Below, piece after piece: positions 34,306 through 43,426 of a stretch of DNA of 64,000 bases (position 1 is its first letter; the number at the start of each line of letters is the position of its first letter). The notes below the pieces were generated by a model. That model was not told where the DNA came from. It worked only from the letters and a program-made list of their open reading frames with translations, and made no database searches. The translations under genes were made by a program, and so were the position numbers. The stretch is taken from assembly GCA_905214875.1 (NCBI GenBank), contig CAJMNR010000002.1, positions 89,154-153,153 on the forward strand, read 5' to 3'. The DNA is from an uncultured bacterium. GTDB taxonomy: Bacteria; Bacillota; Clostridia; Lachnospirales; Lachnospiraceae.

Positions 34306-34347
34306 TTATGTGGTAGATAATTAGGAAACTGGTTATTTACCACATAA
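34306..34347 (+). promoter_or_regulatory. Stem-loop in the secDF leader
   Basis: TTATGTGGTA (34306-34315) pairs perfectly with TACCACATAA (34338-34347), and a partial inner stem is possible. No T run follows, so it is not an obvious terminator. It lies about 40 bases before the secDF start and could influence its expression. The rest of 34190-34385 shows nothing else clear. Confidence 0.45.
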
Positions 34348-34385
34348 CCTTATAAAAGGGAATATGAATTAAAGGAGACAAGAAT

Positions 34386-36539
34386 ATGAAGAACAAAAAG
34401 AAGGGGCTGCTACAGTTATTAGCAATAATTGTAGTAATTGGAGCACTTGCAGCGGTTGTTACCCTTGGTATTGGTAAATGGAACCGTGGTAAAGCTAGTC
34501 AGATTGACCTCGGCCTTGACTTAGCTGGTGGTGTAAGTATCACTTACCAAGCAAAAGACAAAGATGTTTCAAACGAAAATATGAATCTAGCAATGGAGAA
34601 GTTAAAACAGCGTGTACAACAATTCTCCGTAGAATCAGATGTTTACTTAGTAGGTGATAACAGAATCACAGTTGATATTCCAGGTGAAAGTGATGCCAAA
34701 AAGGTACTTGAAGCACTTGGTAAACCTGCAGAAGTATTATTTAAGACATCCGATGGAAAGACAGTTGTAACTGGATCTGATATCAAGAGTGCACAAGGTC
34801 TTACTCAGACAAACTCTCAAACTGGTAAAAATGAAAATATCGTAAGTATTGAATTTAATGAAGAGGGTACGAAGAAATTTGCAGAAGCAACAAGCGCAAA
34901 TATTGGAAATACAATCTCTATTTACTACGATGGAAAAGAAGTTTCCTCTCCAATGGTTAAGACAGCAATTACAGATGGTAAATGTCAAATCGATGGTCAA
35001 GAGACTTTAGAAGAAGCAAAAGAATTAGCAACTTACATTAATATCGGTGCATTACCTGTTACATTAGAACAAGTTAGTACACAGGTTGTTGGTGCAAAAT
35101 TAGGTTCTGATGCTCTTGAAAAGAGTTTATTAGCTGGTGTGATTGGTTTTATCATCGTATTAGCATTTATGGTTTCAATCTACCGTATTCCAGGTGTTGC
35201 AGCTAGTATCGCATTAGTAATCTATGTATTATTAATATTACTTGGATTAAACGGTTTAAATATAACATTAACATTACCTGGTGTTGCCGGTATCATCTTA
35301 TCCATTGGTATGGCCGTGGATGCCAACGTTATTATCTTTACTCGTATTAAAGAAGAAATCGGTAAAGGTAAGACAGTTCGTTCCGCAATCAAATTAGGTT
35401 TTGAAAAAGCCTTATCCGCAATCGTGGATGGTAACGTTACTACATTAATCGCAGCAGCAGTACTTTACTTTATTGGTACAGGTACAATCAGAGGATTTGC
35501 TACTACATTAGCACTTGGTATTATCTTATCTATGTTTACAGCATTAGTAGTAACAAAAATTATCCTAAATGCATTATTTGAATTAGGTGCAACAAAAGAA
35601 AGTCTTTATGGACAAGTTAAAGAATACAAAACAAAGAATTATGTTGGAAATTTTGCAAAATTTGCAGCAATTTCTGGTGTAATCATCTTAGTTGGTATTG
35701 GTTCTATGATTTATCATAAAGCAAGCGGTTCTGACGTATTAAACTTTGGTCTTGATTTCAGAGGTGGTACATCCACATCTGTAACAATGAACGAGACTTG
35801 TACAGAAGAATTAAAGAACAAAGTTGCAGCGTCTGTTGAAGATACATTAGGAATGTCTCCACAGATTTCTACTGTAGATAGTGCAAACCAATTCACAATC
35901 AAGACTATGTTACTTGATGAAAATCAACAAAGCGAATTACAGAAGATGTTCGTTGACACTTATAAAGTAAGCGATGATAACATCAGCTTTACAAGTATTT
36001 CTTCTACAATCAGTAATGATCAGAAGACAAAAGCGGTACAAGCAGTATTAGTAGCAGCAGTATTTATGTTGCTTTATATCTGGATTCGATTTAAAGACTT
36101 ACGTTTCGGTTCTGCAGCCGTACTTGCATTAATCCATGACGTATTAATCGTAGTTACTGTATATGCAGTAATCCGTAATCTTTCCGTTGGTAACACATTT
36201 ATTGCATGTATCCTTACAATCGTAGGTTACTCTATCAATGCAACAATCGTTATCTTCGATAGAATTCGTGAAAACTACAGAGGAAGCGGAAACCGTGAAC
36301 AATTAAAAGAGCTTGTTAATAAGAGTATTACACAGACATTTACAAGAAGTATTAATACTTCCTTAACGACATTCATCATGGTATTTGTACTTTATATCTT
36401 TGGTGTTACGGATTTACGTGAATTCGCATTACCATTAATGGTAGGTATCATCGGTGGTGCTTATTCTTCTATCTGTATTACAGGTAGCGTATGGTATATC
36501 TTAAAAACAAGAGTCGGTAAGAAGAAAATTGCAGCATAA
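34386..36539 (+). CDS. secDF: SecDF, fused protein-export accessory subunits
   Basis: The 717-residue membrane protein is a natural fusion of SecD (about 1-405) and SecF (about 410-717). Each half has a first helix, an external domain and five further helices of the RND type. GLDLAGGVSITY marks the SecD half and GLDFRGGTSTSV the SecF half. The pair uses the proton-motive force to pull secreted proteins through SecYEG. Some Clostridia have separate genes. A strong terminator follows. The RBS TAAAGGAGA precedes ATG 34386. Confidence 0.96.
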   Translation: MKNKKKGLLQLLAIIVVIGALAAVVTLGIGKWNRGKASQIDLGLDLAGGVSITYQAKDKDVSNENMNLAMEKLKQRVQQFSVESDVYLVGDNRITVDIPGESDAKKVLEALGKPAEVLFKTSDGKTVVTGSDIKSAQGLTQTNSQTGKNENIVSIEFNEEGTKKFAEATSANIGNTISIYYDGKEVSSPMVKTAITDGKCQIDGQETLEEAKELATYINIGALPVTLEQVSTQVVGAKLGSDALEKSLLAGVIGFIIVLAFMVSIYRIPGVAASIALVIYVLLILLGLNGLNITLTLPGVAGIILSIGMAVDANVIIFTRIKEEIGKGKTVRSAIKLGFEKALSAIVDGNVTTLIAAAVLYFIGTGTIRGFATTLALGIILSMFTALVVTKIILNALFELGATKESLYGQVKEYKTKNYVGNFAKFAAISGVIILVGIGSMIYHKASGSDVLNFGLDFRGGTSTSVTMNETCTEELKNKVAASVEDTLGMSPQISTVDSANQFTIKTMLLDENQQSELQKMFVDTYKVSDDNISFTSISSTISNDQKTKAVQAVLVAAVFMLLYIWIRFKDLRFGSAAVLALIHDVLIVVTVYAVIRNLSVGNTFIACILTIVGYSINATIVIFDRIRENYRGSGNREQLKELVNKSITQTFTRSINTSLTTFIMVFVLYIFGVTDLREFALPLMVGIIGGAYSSICITGSVWYILKTRVGKKKIAA

Positions 36540-36552
36540 TGCTTAAGTATAC

Positions 36553-36592
36553 AAATGTTGGAGAGTGTGAACGCACATCTCCAACATTTTTT
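36553..36592 (+). terminator. secDF terminator
   Basis: A perfect 12-bp stem (AAATGTTGGAGA 36553-36564, TCTCCAACATTT 36578-36589) runs into a six-T tract. Confidence 0.93.
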
Positions 36593-36642
36593 GGTTTCGA
36601 GGAAGGTGTCAGCTAGCACCAATAGCATTGGGAGGAGATAGA

Positions 36643-37785
36643 ATGAAAAAAGTAATTAAGACAGTTGCGATAAATATTGCAATGGGGGTAATCGGTGGTG
36701 CCGTGATGGCGGGGGTATTTATCGGACTTAGAAACTTTGGTCTTGGATTTATTTATAGGGAGGACTTAGATCCGGTAGTGGAATTCTTATTGTTAATGGG
36801 GTCTGTTTTTCTAGCGATGATCTTACATACTATTATTCATGAATTAGGACATGTTGTATTTGGTAAGTTAACAGGATATGAGTTTTTATCCTATCGTATT
36901 TTCTCTTTTTCACTTCAAAAAACAAAACAAGGATATGAGATAAAGCGATTATCGATTCCAGGAACAGCCGGTCAGGCACTGATGAAACCGCCAGCTCTTG
37001 TAGATGGAAAGATGCCATATGTATGGTATAACTTAGGTGGTGTGCTTTTTAATTTATTGCTTATTATAGTTTCGTTTGGAATTAATGTATTGTGTGACCA
37101 TTATGTTGTTCGTTTCATCTTTACAATGAGCATTGGAATGGGACTTTTTATGGGGATTATTAATATATTCCCCTATTCAGAAAAAGGGATGACAGATGGT
37201 TGCAACCTGTTAAAGTTACATCGTTATCCTGAAAAAATAAAATACTTGCATTTACAGCTTGAGATGGTTGCTGACCTAGCTGATGGGAAGTGTTGGGAAG
37301 AGTTTGAAATTCCTGAAGATCTATTTGATATAGAGGAAAATGAAATTGATTCGTTTACATTTATTCCATACTTATGTGGGATAAATAAAGCATACGCAGA
37401 GAAAGATTTTAAGAAAGCCGGAGAGTATATTGATGTATTGTATCGAAATAAGAAGCAACTGAATAAGGTGCATCAATATATCTTTGCTGCAGAAAAGACG
37501 TTTTTGGAATTGATCGGTGAGAATCGCAAAGAGATTGTAGATGAAGCATATACAGATGAAGTTAAGAAGTTTATGAAAGCACTAAAGCATGAGGTTAGTA
37601 GCTGGCGTGTACAAATGGCGTATGCATATTTTTATAAGCATGATAGCAAGAAGGCAATGGAATTCTATGAGAAGGGAATGGCGGCTGTAAAGAATGCTCC
37701 ATACAAAGGCGATGCAATGATGGAAGTTTCCATTCTTACTTATGTAAAAGAACGAATAGAACAACAAAGGGAAGAAGCAGTGTAG
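36643..37785 (+). CDS. M50-family (site-2-protease-like) membrane metallopeptidase
   Basis: The 380-residue protein starts at ATG 36643 behind GGGAGGAG. Its N-terminal half has about five membrane helices and the zinc motif H66-E-L-G-H70. A third ligand, Asp near residue 185 in FPYSEKGMTDG, fits the M50 pattern of intramembrane proteases. The C-terminal half (about 215-380) is soluble and helical, with TPR-like character. Close relatives cleave membrane-bound regulators, but no anti-sigma factor or other substrate is visible nearby. The protease fold is well supported; its target is unknown. Confidence 0.8.
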   Translation: MKKVIKTVAINIAMGVIGGAVMAGVFIGLRNFGLGFIYREDLDPVVEFLLLMGSVFLAMILHTIIHELGHVVFGKLTGYEFLSYRIFSFSLQKTKQGYEIKRLSIPGTAGQALMKPPALVDGKMPYVWYNLGGVLFNLLLIIVSFGINVLCDHYVVRFIFTMSIGMGLFMGIINIFPYSEKGMTDGCNLLKLHRYPEKIKYLHLQLEMVADLADGKCWEEFEIPEDLFDIEENEIDSFTFIPYLCGINKAYAEKDFKKAGEYIDVLYRNKKQLNKVHQYIFAAEKTFLELIGENRKEIVDEAYTDEVKKFMKALKHEVSSWRVQMAYAYFYKHDSKKAMEFYEKGMAAVKNAPYKGDAMMEVSILTYVKERIEQQREEAV

Positions 37786-37875
37786 GAAGAAAGTTACCTT
37801 TGCCATTTTTACGAAAATGCAGTATATTATATTTTTAGTGCTACTATACTGGCAGGATACATGAGAGGAATCGAC

Positions 37876-39642
37876 ATGGAAAAATGGTTTATAAAAAATA
37901 AAAAAGCAAATTTTAAAGTAATTGCAGAGAGTTTTGGAATAAGTGAAATACTTGCAAGACTTATTGTAAATAGAGATATTAAGAGCAATGCCGAGCTGGA
38001 GGCGTATCTTCGCCCTTCGATGGAACATCTTCATAAGCCGGGCCTTATGAAGGATATGGATAAGGCGTGCGCTATATTAAAAGAAAAGATTGAAGCGGGA
38101 AGCCGAATTCGAATCGTTGGAGATTATGACGTGGATGGTGTCATGGCTACGTATATTCTATATACAGGGCTTACACGATGCGGCGCAAATGTAGATTTTG
38201 AAATCCCAGAGAGAATAAAAGATGGATACGGAATTAACATCACAATTATTGACGCAGCGATTGATGATGGAATTGATACGATCATCACTTGTGATAATGG
38301 AATTGCTGCCCTTGATCAGGTAGAACACGCAAAGGAAAAAGGAATGACCGTTATCATTACGGACCATCATGATATTCCATTTGTGGAGGAGGACGGAACG
38401 CGTAAGTATATTCTTCCGAAAGCAGATGCGGTTGTGAATCCGAAACAGCATGAATGTACGTATCCATTTGAAGGAATCTGCGGAGGCGTAGTTGCTTACA
38501 AACTTGTGGAATATTTATATGAAAGCATGGGTATTCCCTATGAAGAAATGAATGATCTTCTTGAGTTTGCAGCAATCGCAACGGTTTGTGACGTTATGGA
38601 TCTTGTAGATGAGAATCGTGATATCGTATTCTACGGATTAGAGAAAATCAATAAGACAACTAATCTTGGATTGCAGGCATTGATTGATGCTACTGGAATT
38701 ACCGGTAAGAAGATTGCGGTGTATCATTTAGGGTTTGTCATCGGCCCATGTATTAATGCATCGGGAAGATTAGAAAGTGCAAAGGTTGCATTGCAGTTAT
38801 TTTTAAGTAAGGATAAGATGCATGCACAGACACTTGCAAAAGAATTAAAAGAGTTAAATGATGACCGTAAGGAAATGACAGTCAACGGCGTAGAAGAAGC
38901 AATTTTAAAGATTGAACAAGCAGATTATTCAAACGATAAGGTATTAGTTGTTTATCTACCAAGTTGTCATGAAAGTCTTGCTGGAATCATTGCCGGAAGA
39001 TTGAAAGAAAGATATCATAAACCAACAATTGTTTTAACCAAAGCGCATGAAGGGGTTAAGGGAAGTGCGAGATCAATCGAAGAATACAATATGTTCGAGG
39101 AATTGACAAAATGCAAACATCTTTTAACGAAATTTGGTGGTCATCCAATGGCAGCCGGGTTGTCTTTGCCGGAAGAGAATATCGATGTATTGCGTCAGGC
39201 GCTTAATGACAACACGACATTGACAGAAGAAGATATGATTCCTAAGGTGTCAATCGATATGCAGCTTCCATTGCCACAAATCAGTTATAAGTTGATCCAT
39301 GAAATCAGCATGTTAGAGCCGTATGGAAAAGGAAACACAAAACCATTATTTGCATTACGCAATGTTCATGTAATAAAAGCCTCTGTTATCGGTAAAAATA
39401 AAAATGTTTTAAAGATGACAGTGGTAGATGATGAATGCACTTCTGCAAGGTTTACAGCGATGATTTTCCAAAATGTAGATGGATTCGAACAGACTGTGAT
39501 TCAAAAATATGGAGAAGACGGACTAAGGGCATTATATGGCGGATTTTCCAGCCCAGTATATCTGGATTTTGTATTTTATCCAGACATCAATGAGTACAAT
39601 GGAATTCAAACCATTCAGCTTATGGTGCAAAATTATCGCTGA
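37876..39642 (+). CDS. recJ: RecJ, single-strand-specific 5'-3' exonuclease
   Basis: The 588-residue protein has the DHH phosphoesterase motifs in order: GDYDVDGV, CDNG, TDHHD, then CDVMDL and the DHHA1 motif GGHPMAAG (about 425-432). It ends in an OB-like domain. RecJ resects 5' ends in repair. I chose ATG 37876, as GAGAGGAATC is well placed; an in-frame ATG at 37861 has no ribosome site. A promoter is likely within the AT-rich 90 bases before it. apt follows closely. Confidence 0.94.
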   Translation: MEKWFIKNKKANFKVIAESFGISEILARLIVNRDIKSNAELEAYLRPSMEHLHKPGLMKDMDKACAILKEKIEAGSRIRIVGDYDVDGVMATYILYTGLTRCGANVDFEIPERIKDGYGINITIIDAAIDDGIDTIITCDNGIAALDQVEHAKEKGMTVIITDHHDIPFVEEDGTRKYILPKADAVVNPKQHECTYPFEGICGGVVAYKLVEYLYESMGIPYEEMNDLLEFAAIATVCDVMDLVDENRDIVFYGLEKINKTTNLGLQALIDATGITGKKIAVYHLGFVIGPCINASGRLESAKVALQLFLSKDKMHAQTLAKELKELNDDRKEMTVNGVEEAILKIEQADYSNDKVLVVYLPSCHESLAGIIAGRLKERYHKPTIVLTKAHEGVKGSARSIEEYNMFEELTKCKHLLTKFGGHPMAAGLSLPEENIDVLRQALNDNTTLTEEDMIPKVSIDMQLPLPQISYKLIHEISMLEPYGKGNTKPLFALRNVHVIKASVIGKNKNVLKMTVVDDECTSARFTAMIFQNVDGFEQTVIQKYGEDGLRALYGGFSSPVYLDFVFYPDINEYNGIQTIQLMVQNYR

Positions 39643-39733
39643 AAATAGGCGATAATAATTGTACTTTTTCGCAAATTTTGCTATAATAATTGTTGTTGTA
39701 TTAATTTATGGTATTTTAAAGGAGCCAATGAAA

Positions 39734-40258
39734 ATGAAAGAATTAGAACAATATGTAAGAAGTATTCCAGATTTTCCAGAAGAAGGGATTATCTTTCGTG
39801 ATATAACAAGTATTTTACAAGACCCAGATGGTCTTCAACTTGCAATTAATCAAATGCAAGATTTAGTAAAAGACATTGATTTTGATGTTGTAGTAGGCCC
39901 AGAATCTAGAGGATTTATTTTTGGTGTACCAATCGCATATAACTTAAAAAAATCATTTGTACCTGTTCGTAAAAAAGGTAAACTTCCTTGCGAAACAATT
40001 GAAAAAGAATATTCACTTGAATATGGAACAGCTACAATTGAAATTCATAAAGATGCAATCAAACCAGGTCAAAAGGTTGTAATCATCGATGACTTAATCG
40101 CTACTGGTGGTACAATCGAGGCTATTATCGATTTAATCGAACAACTTGGTGGTGAAGTAGTTCGCATCGCTTTCTTAATGGAATTAAAAGGCCTTGAAGG
40201 TAGAAAGAAACTTGCTGGTTACGATGTAGAAGCAGTACTTCAATACGAAGGTAAATAG
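39734..40258 (+). CDS. apt: Adenine phosphoribosyltransferase
   Basis: The 174-residue enzyme makes AMP from adenine and PRPP. The PRPP-binding motif VVIIDDLIATGGTIEA (about 120-134) and the N-terminal PDFPEEGIIFRDIT are typical. ATG 39734 is preferred over ATG 39728 because AAAGGAG is then nine rather than three bases away; 174 residues is the usual length. It sits between recJ and rel, an order conserved in many Firmicutes, but a strong terminator separates it from rel here. Confidence 0.95.
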   Translation: MKELEQYVRSIPDFPEEGIIFRDITSILQDPDGLQLAINQMQDLVKDIDFDVVVGPESRGFIFGVPIAYNLKKSFVPVRKKGKLPCETIEKEYSLEYGTATIEIHKDAIKPGQKVVIIDDLIATGGTIEAIIDLIEQLGGEVVRIAFLMELKGLEGRKKLAGYDVEAVLQYEGK

Positions 40259-40275
40259 AATAACGTATAGATTGA

Positions 40276-40316
40276 AAAAAAATGGGGAATGTTTAATACA
40301 ACCCCATTTTTTTTTT
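40276..40316 (+). terminator. apt terminator
   Basis: AAAATGGGG (40279-40287) pairs with CCCCATTTT (40302-40310) and continues into ten or so T residues. Confidence 0.92.
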
Positions 40317-40388
40317 GCGATGTCATACATATATCTTGGGAATGAGCCGTGGGAAAGGCTTTAAAGTGACATTATTCGCATAAATAAA

Positions 40389-40417
40389 TTGATTTTTAGG
40401 GAGAAAGACCTTATAAT
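40389..40417 (+). promoter_or_regulatory. Promoter of the rel-hisS-aspS operon
   Basis: TTGATT (40389-40394) and TATAAT (40412-40417) are 17 bases apart. The expected start near 40424 lies after the in-frame ATG at 40421, which decides the rel start in favour of ATG 40451. Confidence 0.75.
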
Positions 40418-40450
40418 AAAATGATAAAGTCTAAAGTCGGTGGTGAGCGT

Positions 40451-42763
40451 ATGGAAAAGAGTAAAACAAAGAGCAAACAAAAAGTAAGTAACGAATTTGA
40501 TGAAACTGGCGAAATTCTGCAACCAGCAGATTTTACAGATCCAGAGGTTCTATACAAACAATTAATTGAAATTATCAGAAACTATCACCCATCTGCCGAT
40601 TTAAGTATGATCGAAAAGGCATATAAGATTGCCTACAATGCGCATAAAGATCAAAAGCGTAAGTCAGGGGAACCGTATATTATCCATCCTTTATGTGTTG
40701 GTATTATTCTTGCGGAATTAGAACTTGATAAAGAAACAATCGTGGCAGGTCTTCTTCATGATGTTGTGGAGGATACAGTTTTAACAACAGAAGAACTTAC
40801 AGCAGAGTTTAGTGAAGAAATATCATTATTAGTAGATGGTGTAACAAAGTTAACACAGTTAAACTATGATGCAGATAAAATAGAGATACAGGCAGAAAAT
40901 CTTAGAAAGATGTTTCTTGCAATGGCAAAGGACATCCGAGTAATCATTGTAAAATTAGCGGATCGTCTTCATAATATGCGTACGCTTCAATATATGAAGC
41001 CGGAAAAACAGAAAGAAAAAGCTAGAGAGACAATGGACATTTACGCTCCAATAGCTCAAAGACTAGGTATTTCGAAAATAAAGATTGAACTAGATGATTT
41101 ATCTTTAAAGTATTTGGAGCCAGACGTATATCATGAGTTAACGACTAAAATTGCTTCCAAAAAGAGTGAACGAGAAGCATTTATCAGTGGAATCGTTGAT
41201 GATGTAAGATTCCATATAGACAAAGCGGAAATCGAAGCGGATATCTATGGAAGGGTAAAACATTTCTTTAGTATTTATAAGAAGATGGTAAACCAGAACA
41301 AGACACTTGATCAGATCTATGATTTATTTGCAGTTCGAATTATTGTAGATAACGTTAAGGATTGTTATGCGGCACTTGGTGTCATCCATGAGATGTATAA
41401 GCCAATTCCGGGACGTTTTAAAGATTATATCGCAATGCCAAAACCAAATATGTACCAATCACTTCATACGACGTTGATCGGACCAAATGGTCAACCGTTT
41501 GAAATCCAGATTCGTACATTTGAGATGCATCGTACGGCAGAGTATGGTATTGCAGCCCATTGGAAATACAAAGAAGCGCAAGATGGCAAGAAGACAAAAG
41601 ATAATGAGGAAGCTAAGCTTACATGGCTTCGTCAGATTCTGGAGTGGCAGCGTGACTTATCAGATAATAGAGAATTCTTAAGCCTTCTTAAGAGCGATTT
41701 AGATTTATTCTCGGAAAGCGTATATGCATTTACACCAAGCGGTGATGTAAAGACGCTTCCAAATGGATCAACTCCAATTGATTTTGCATATTCCATTCAT
41801 AGTGCCGTTGGTAACAAGATGGTTGGTGCAAGAGTAAATGGTAAGCTTGTAACTATTGATTATACGATCCAGAATGGTGACCGTATTGAGATTGTAACAA
41901 GCCAGAATTCCAAAGGACCAAGCCGCGACTGGTTAAAACTTGTTAAGTCCACACAGGCAAAGAACAAGATTAACCAATGGTTTAAAGCACAGTTAAAAGA
42001 GGATAATATTATCCGAGGAAAAGAATTAATTACGATTTATTGTAAAAGTAAGAACATTGTCCTTAGCGACTTATTAAAGCCAGAGTTTATGAAGTCGGTT
42101 ATGTTAAAATACGGGTTCAAAGACTGGGACAGTGTATATGCTTCCCTTGGACATGGCGGTTTAAAAGAAGGCCAAATCGTAGGAAAGCTTCAAGAAGAAT
42201 ATCGCAAGAAGCAGAAGAGAGAAATTACCGACGCACACATTCTTGATGAAATCGGTGAAGTACAAAAAGAAGGTAAGTTAACAAGTAAGAAGAAAAAAGG
42301 TGGAATCATCGTTCGTGGTATCGATGATGTTGCCGTACGTTTTAGTAAATGCTGCTCACCAGTACCTGGTGATGAAATCGTTGGCTATGTAACAAGAGGC
42401 CGTGGCGTGAGCATTCACAGAACGGACTGTATCAACATGTTAAACCTTACGGAAGATGAACGTGTCCGCTTGATTGAAGCCGACTGGCAGATTCCAGCAG
42501 GTCAAGAGAAAGCCAAAGACGAGTTATATGTGGCAGAGCTTAAGATTTTTGCAAATAACCGTAATGGTGTCTTAGTAGACATTTCGAAAGTATTTACAGA
42601 AAATAAAATTAGCGTGACAAGTATGAATGTTCGTACGAACAAGCAAGGAACAGCAACGATTGCGGTAGGATTTGAAGTAAATGGTGTAAGCCAGTTACAA
42701 ATCTTGATCGGAAAGCTTCAAAATGTTGAAAGCGTGCTTGATATCCAACGTACGAGCGGCTGA
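40451..42763 (+). CDS. relA: Rel/SpoT-type (p)ppGpp synthetase and hydrolase
   Basis: The 770-residue bifunctional Rel has an HD hydrolase domain (about 45-200, with HDVVED intact), a synthetase domain (about 230-350), TGS (about 390-450), a helical and zinc-finger-like region with SKCCSPVPGD (about 625-640), and a C-terminal ACT domain (about 695-770). Both catalytic halves look complete, so it should make and destroy the alarmone (p)ppGpp. It heads a six-gene operon that ends with two aminoacyl-tRNA synthetases, a sensible link with amino-acid starvation. Confidence 0.95.
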   Translation: MEKSKTKSKQKVSNEFDETGEILQPADFTDPEVLYKQLIEIIRNYHPSADLSMIEKAYKIAYNAHKDQKRKSGEPYIIHPLCVGIILAELELDKETIVAGLLHDVVEDTVLTTEELTAEFSEEISLLVDGVTKLTQLNYDADKIEIQAENLRKMFLAMAKDIRVIIVKLADRLHNMRTLQYMKPEKQKEKARETMDIYAPIAQRLGISKIKIELDDLSLKYLEPDVYHELTTKIASKKSEREAFISGIVDDVRFHIDKAEIEADIYGRVKHFFSIYKKMVNQNKTLDQIYDLFAVRIIVDNVKDCYAALGVIHEMYKPIPGRFKDYIAMPKPNMYQSLHTTLIGPNGQPFEIQIRTFEMHRTAEYGIAAHWKYKEAQDGKKTKDNEEAKLTWLRQILEWQRDLSDNREFLSLLKSDLDLFSESVYAFTPSGDVKTLPNGSTPIDFAYSIHSAVGNKMVGARVNGKLVTIDYTIQNGDRIEIVTSQNSKGPSRDWLKLVKSTQAKNKINQWFKAQLKEDNIIRGKELITIYCKSKNIVLSDLLKPEFMKSVMLKYGFKDWDSVYASLGHGGLKEGQIVGKLQEEYRKKQKREITDAHILDEIGEVQKEGKLTSKKKKGGIIVRGIDDVAVRFSKCCSPVPGDEIVGYVTRGRGVSIHRTDCINMLNLTEDERVRLIEADWQIPAGQEKAKDELYVAELKIFANNRNGVLVDISKVFTENKISVTSMNVRTNKQGTATIAVGFEVNGVSQLQILIGKLQNVESVLDIQRTSG

Positions 42764-42785
42764 TAAAGAGTAGGAGGAAAGATAG

Positions 42786-43412
42786 TTGCTTACAATTAAT
42801 CGACTGATCTTAGGGCCAGTAGAAACCAACTGCTATATCATTTCAAATGAAGATACAAAAGAAGCAATTGTGTTCGATCCGGCAGAAAACACAGAGGAAA
42901 TTATAAAGTGTTTAGAAAAAGAAGGAGTAAAGTTAGCAGCAATCTTGCTTACTCATGGACATTTTGATCATATGACGGCAGCGAATGAGCTCCGTGAAAA
43001 ATGTGAGGCAAAAGTATATGCACATGAGATGGAAAAAGAATTGTTAGCAACTCCAGATATGAACTTATCTACGTTATTTACTGGTCAGCCAGTGAGTACT
43101 AACGCGGATCTATTAGTTAAGGATAATGAAGAACTTATGTTAGCTGGAGTAAGGATTCAGGTTATCTATACACCTGGACATACGATTGGCGGATGTTCTT
43201 ATTATCTTCCAGAGCAGAAGATTTTAATTAGCGGAGATACGTTATTTAAAGGAACGATTGGAAGAACGGATTTCCCAACAGGGGATTACAAAACGCTTAT
43301 TACAAGTGTTAAGAAACGTCTGTTCCAATTAGACGATGATGTGAAAGTGCTTCCAGGCCATAACGAGATCACATCAATCGGATACGAAAAACAGTATAAC
43401 AGTGAGCTATAG
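42786..43412 (+). CDS. Metallo-beta-lactamase-fold hydrolase (glyoxalase II-like)
   Basis: The 208-residue enzyme starts at TTG 42786 behind GTAGGAGGAAAG. The motif THGHFDH (about 58-64), later His in TPGHTIGG, Asp in SGDTLF and His in PGHN give the full two-metal site of the family. It resembles the YcbL/glyoxalase-II-like group often found between rel and hemZ. The substrate is uncertain; a thioester is likely. Confidence 0.9.
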   Translation: MLTINRLILGPVETNCYIISNEDTKEAIVFDPAENTEEIIKCLEKEGVKLAAILLTHGHFDHMTAANELREKCEAKVYAHEMEKELLATPDMNLSTLFTGQPVSTNADLLVKDNEELMLAGVRIQVIYTPGHTIGGCSYYLPEQKILISGDTLFKGTIGRTDFPTGDYKTLITSVKKRLFQLDDDVKVLPGHNEITSIGYEKQYNSEL

Positions 43413-43426
43413 AATAGAGGAATAAT

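Noticed and set aside
37582..38034. 150-residue frame on the minus strand
   Set aside because: It lies opposite the M50 and recJ genes and has a cysteine- and phenylalanine-rich, non-protein-like composition and no ribosome site.
40421..40450. Rel start at ATG 40421
   Set aside because: A TTGATT/TATAAT promoter puts the transcription start just after this ATG, and no ribosome site precedes it; ATG 40451 is used.
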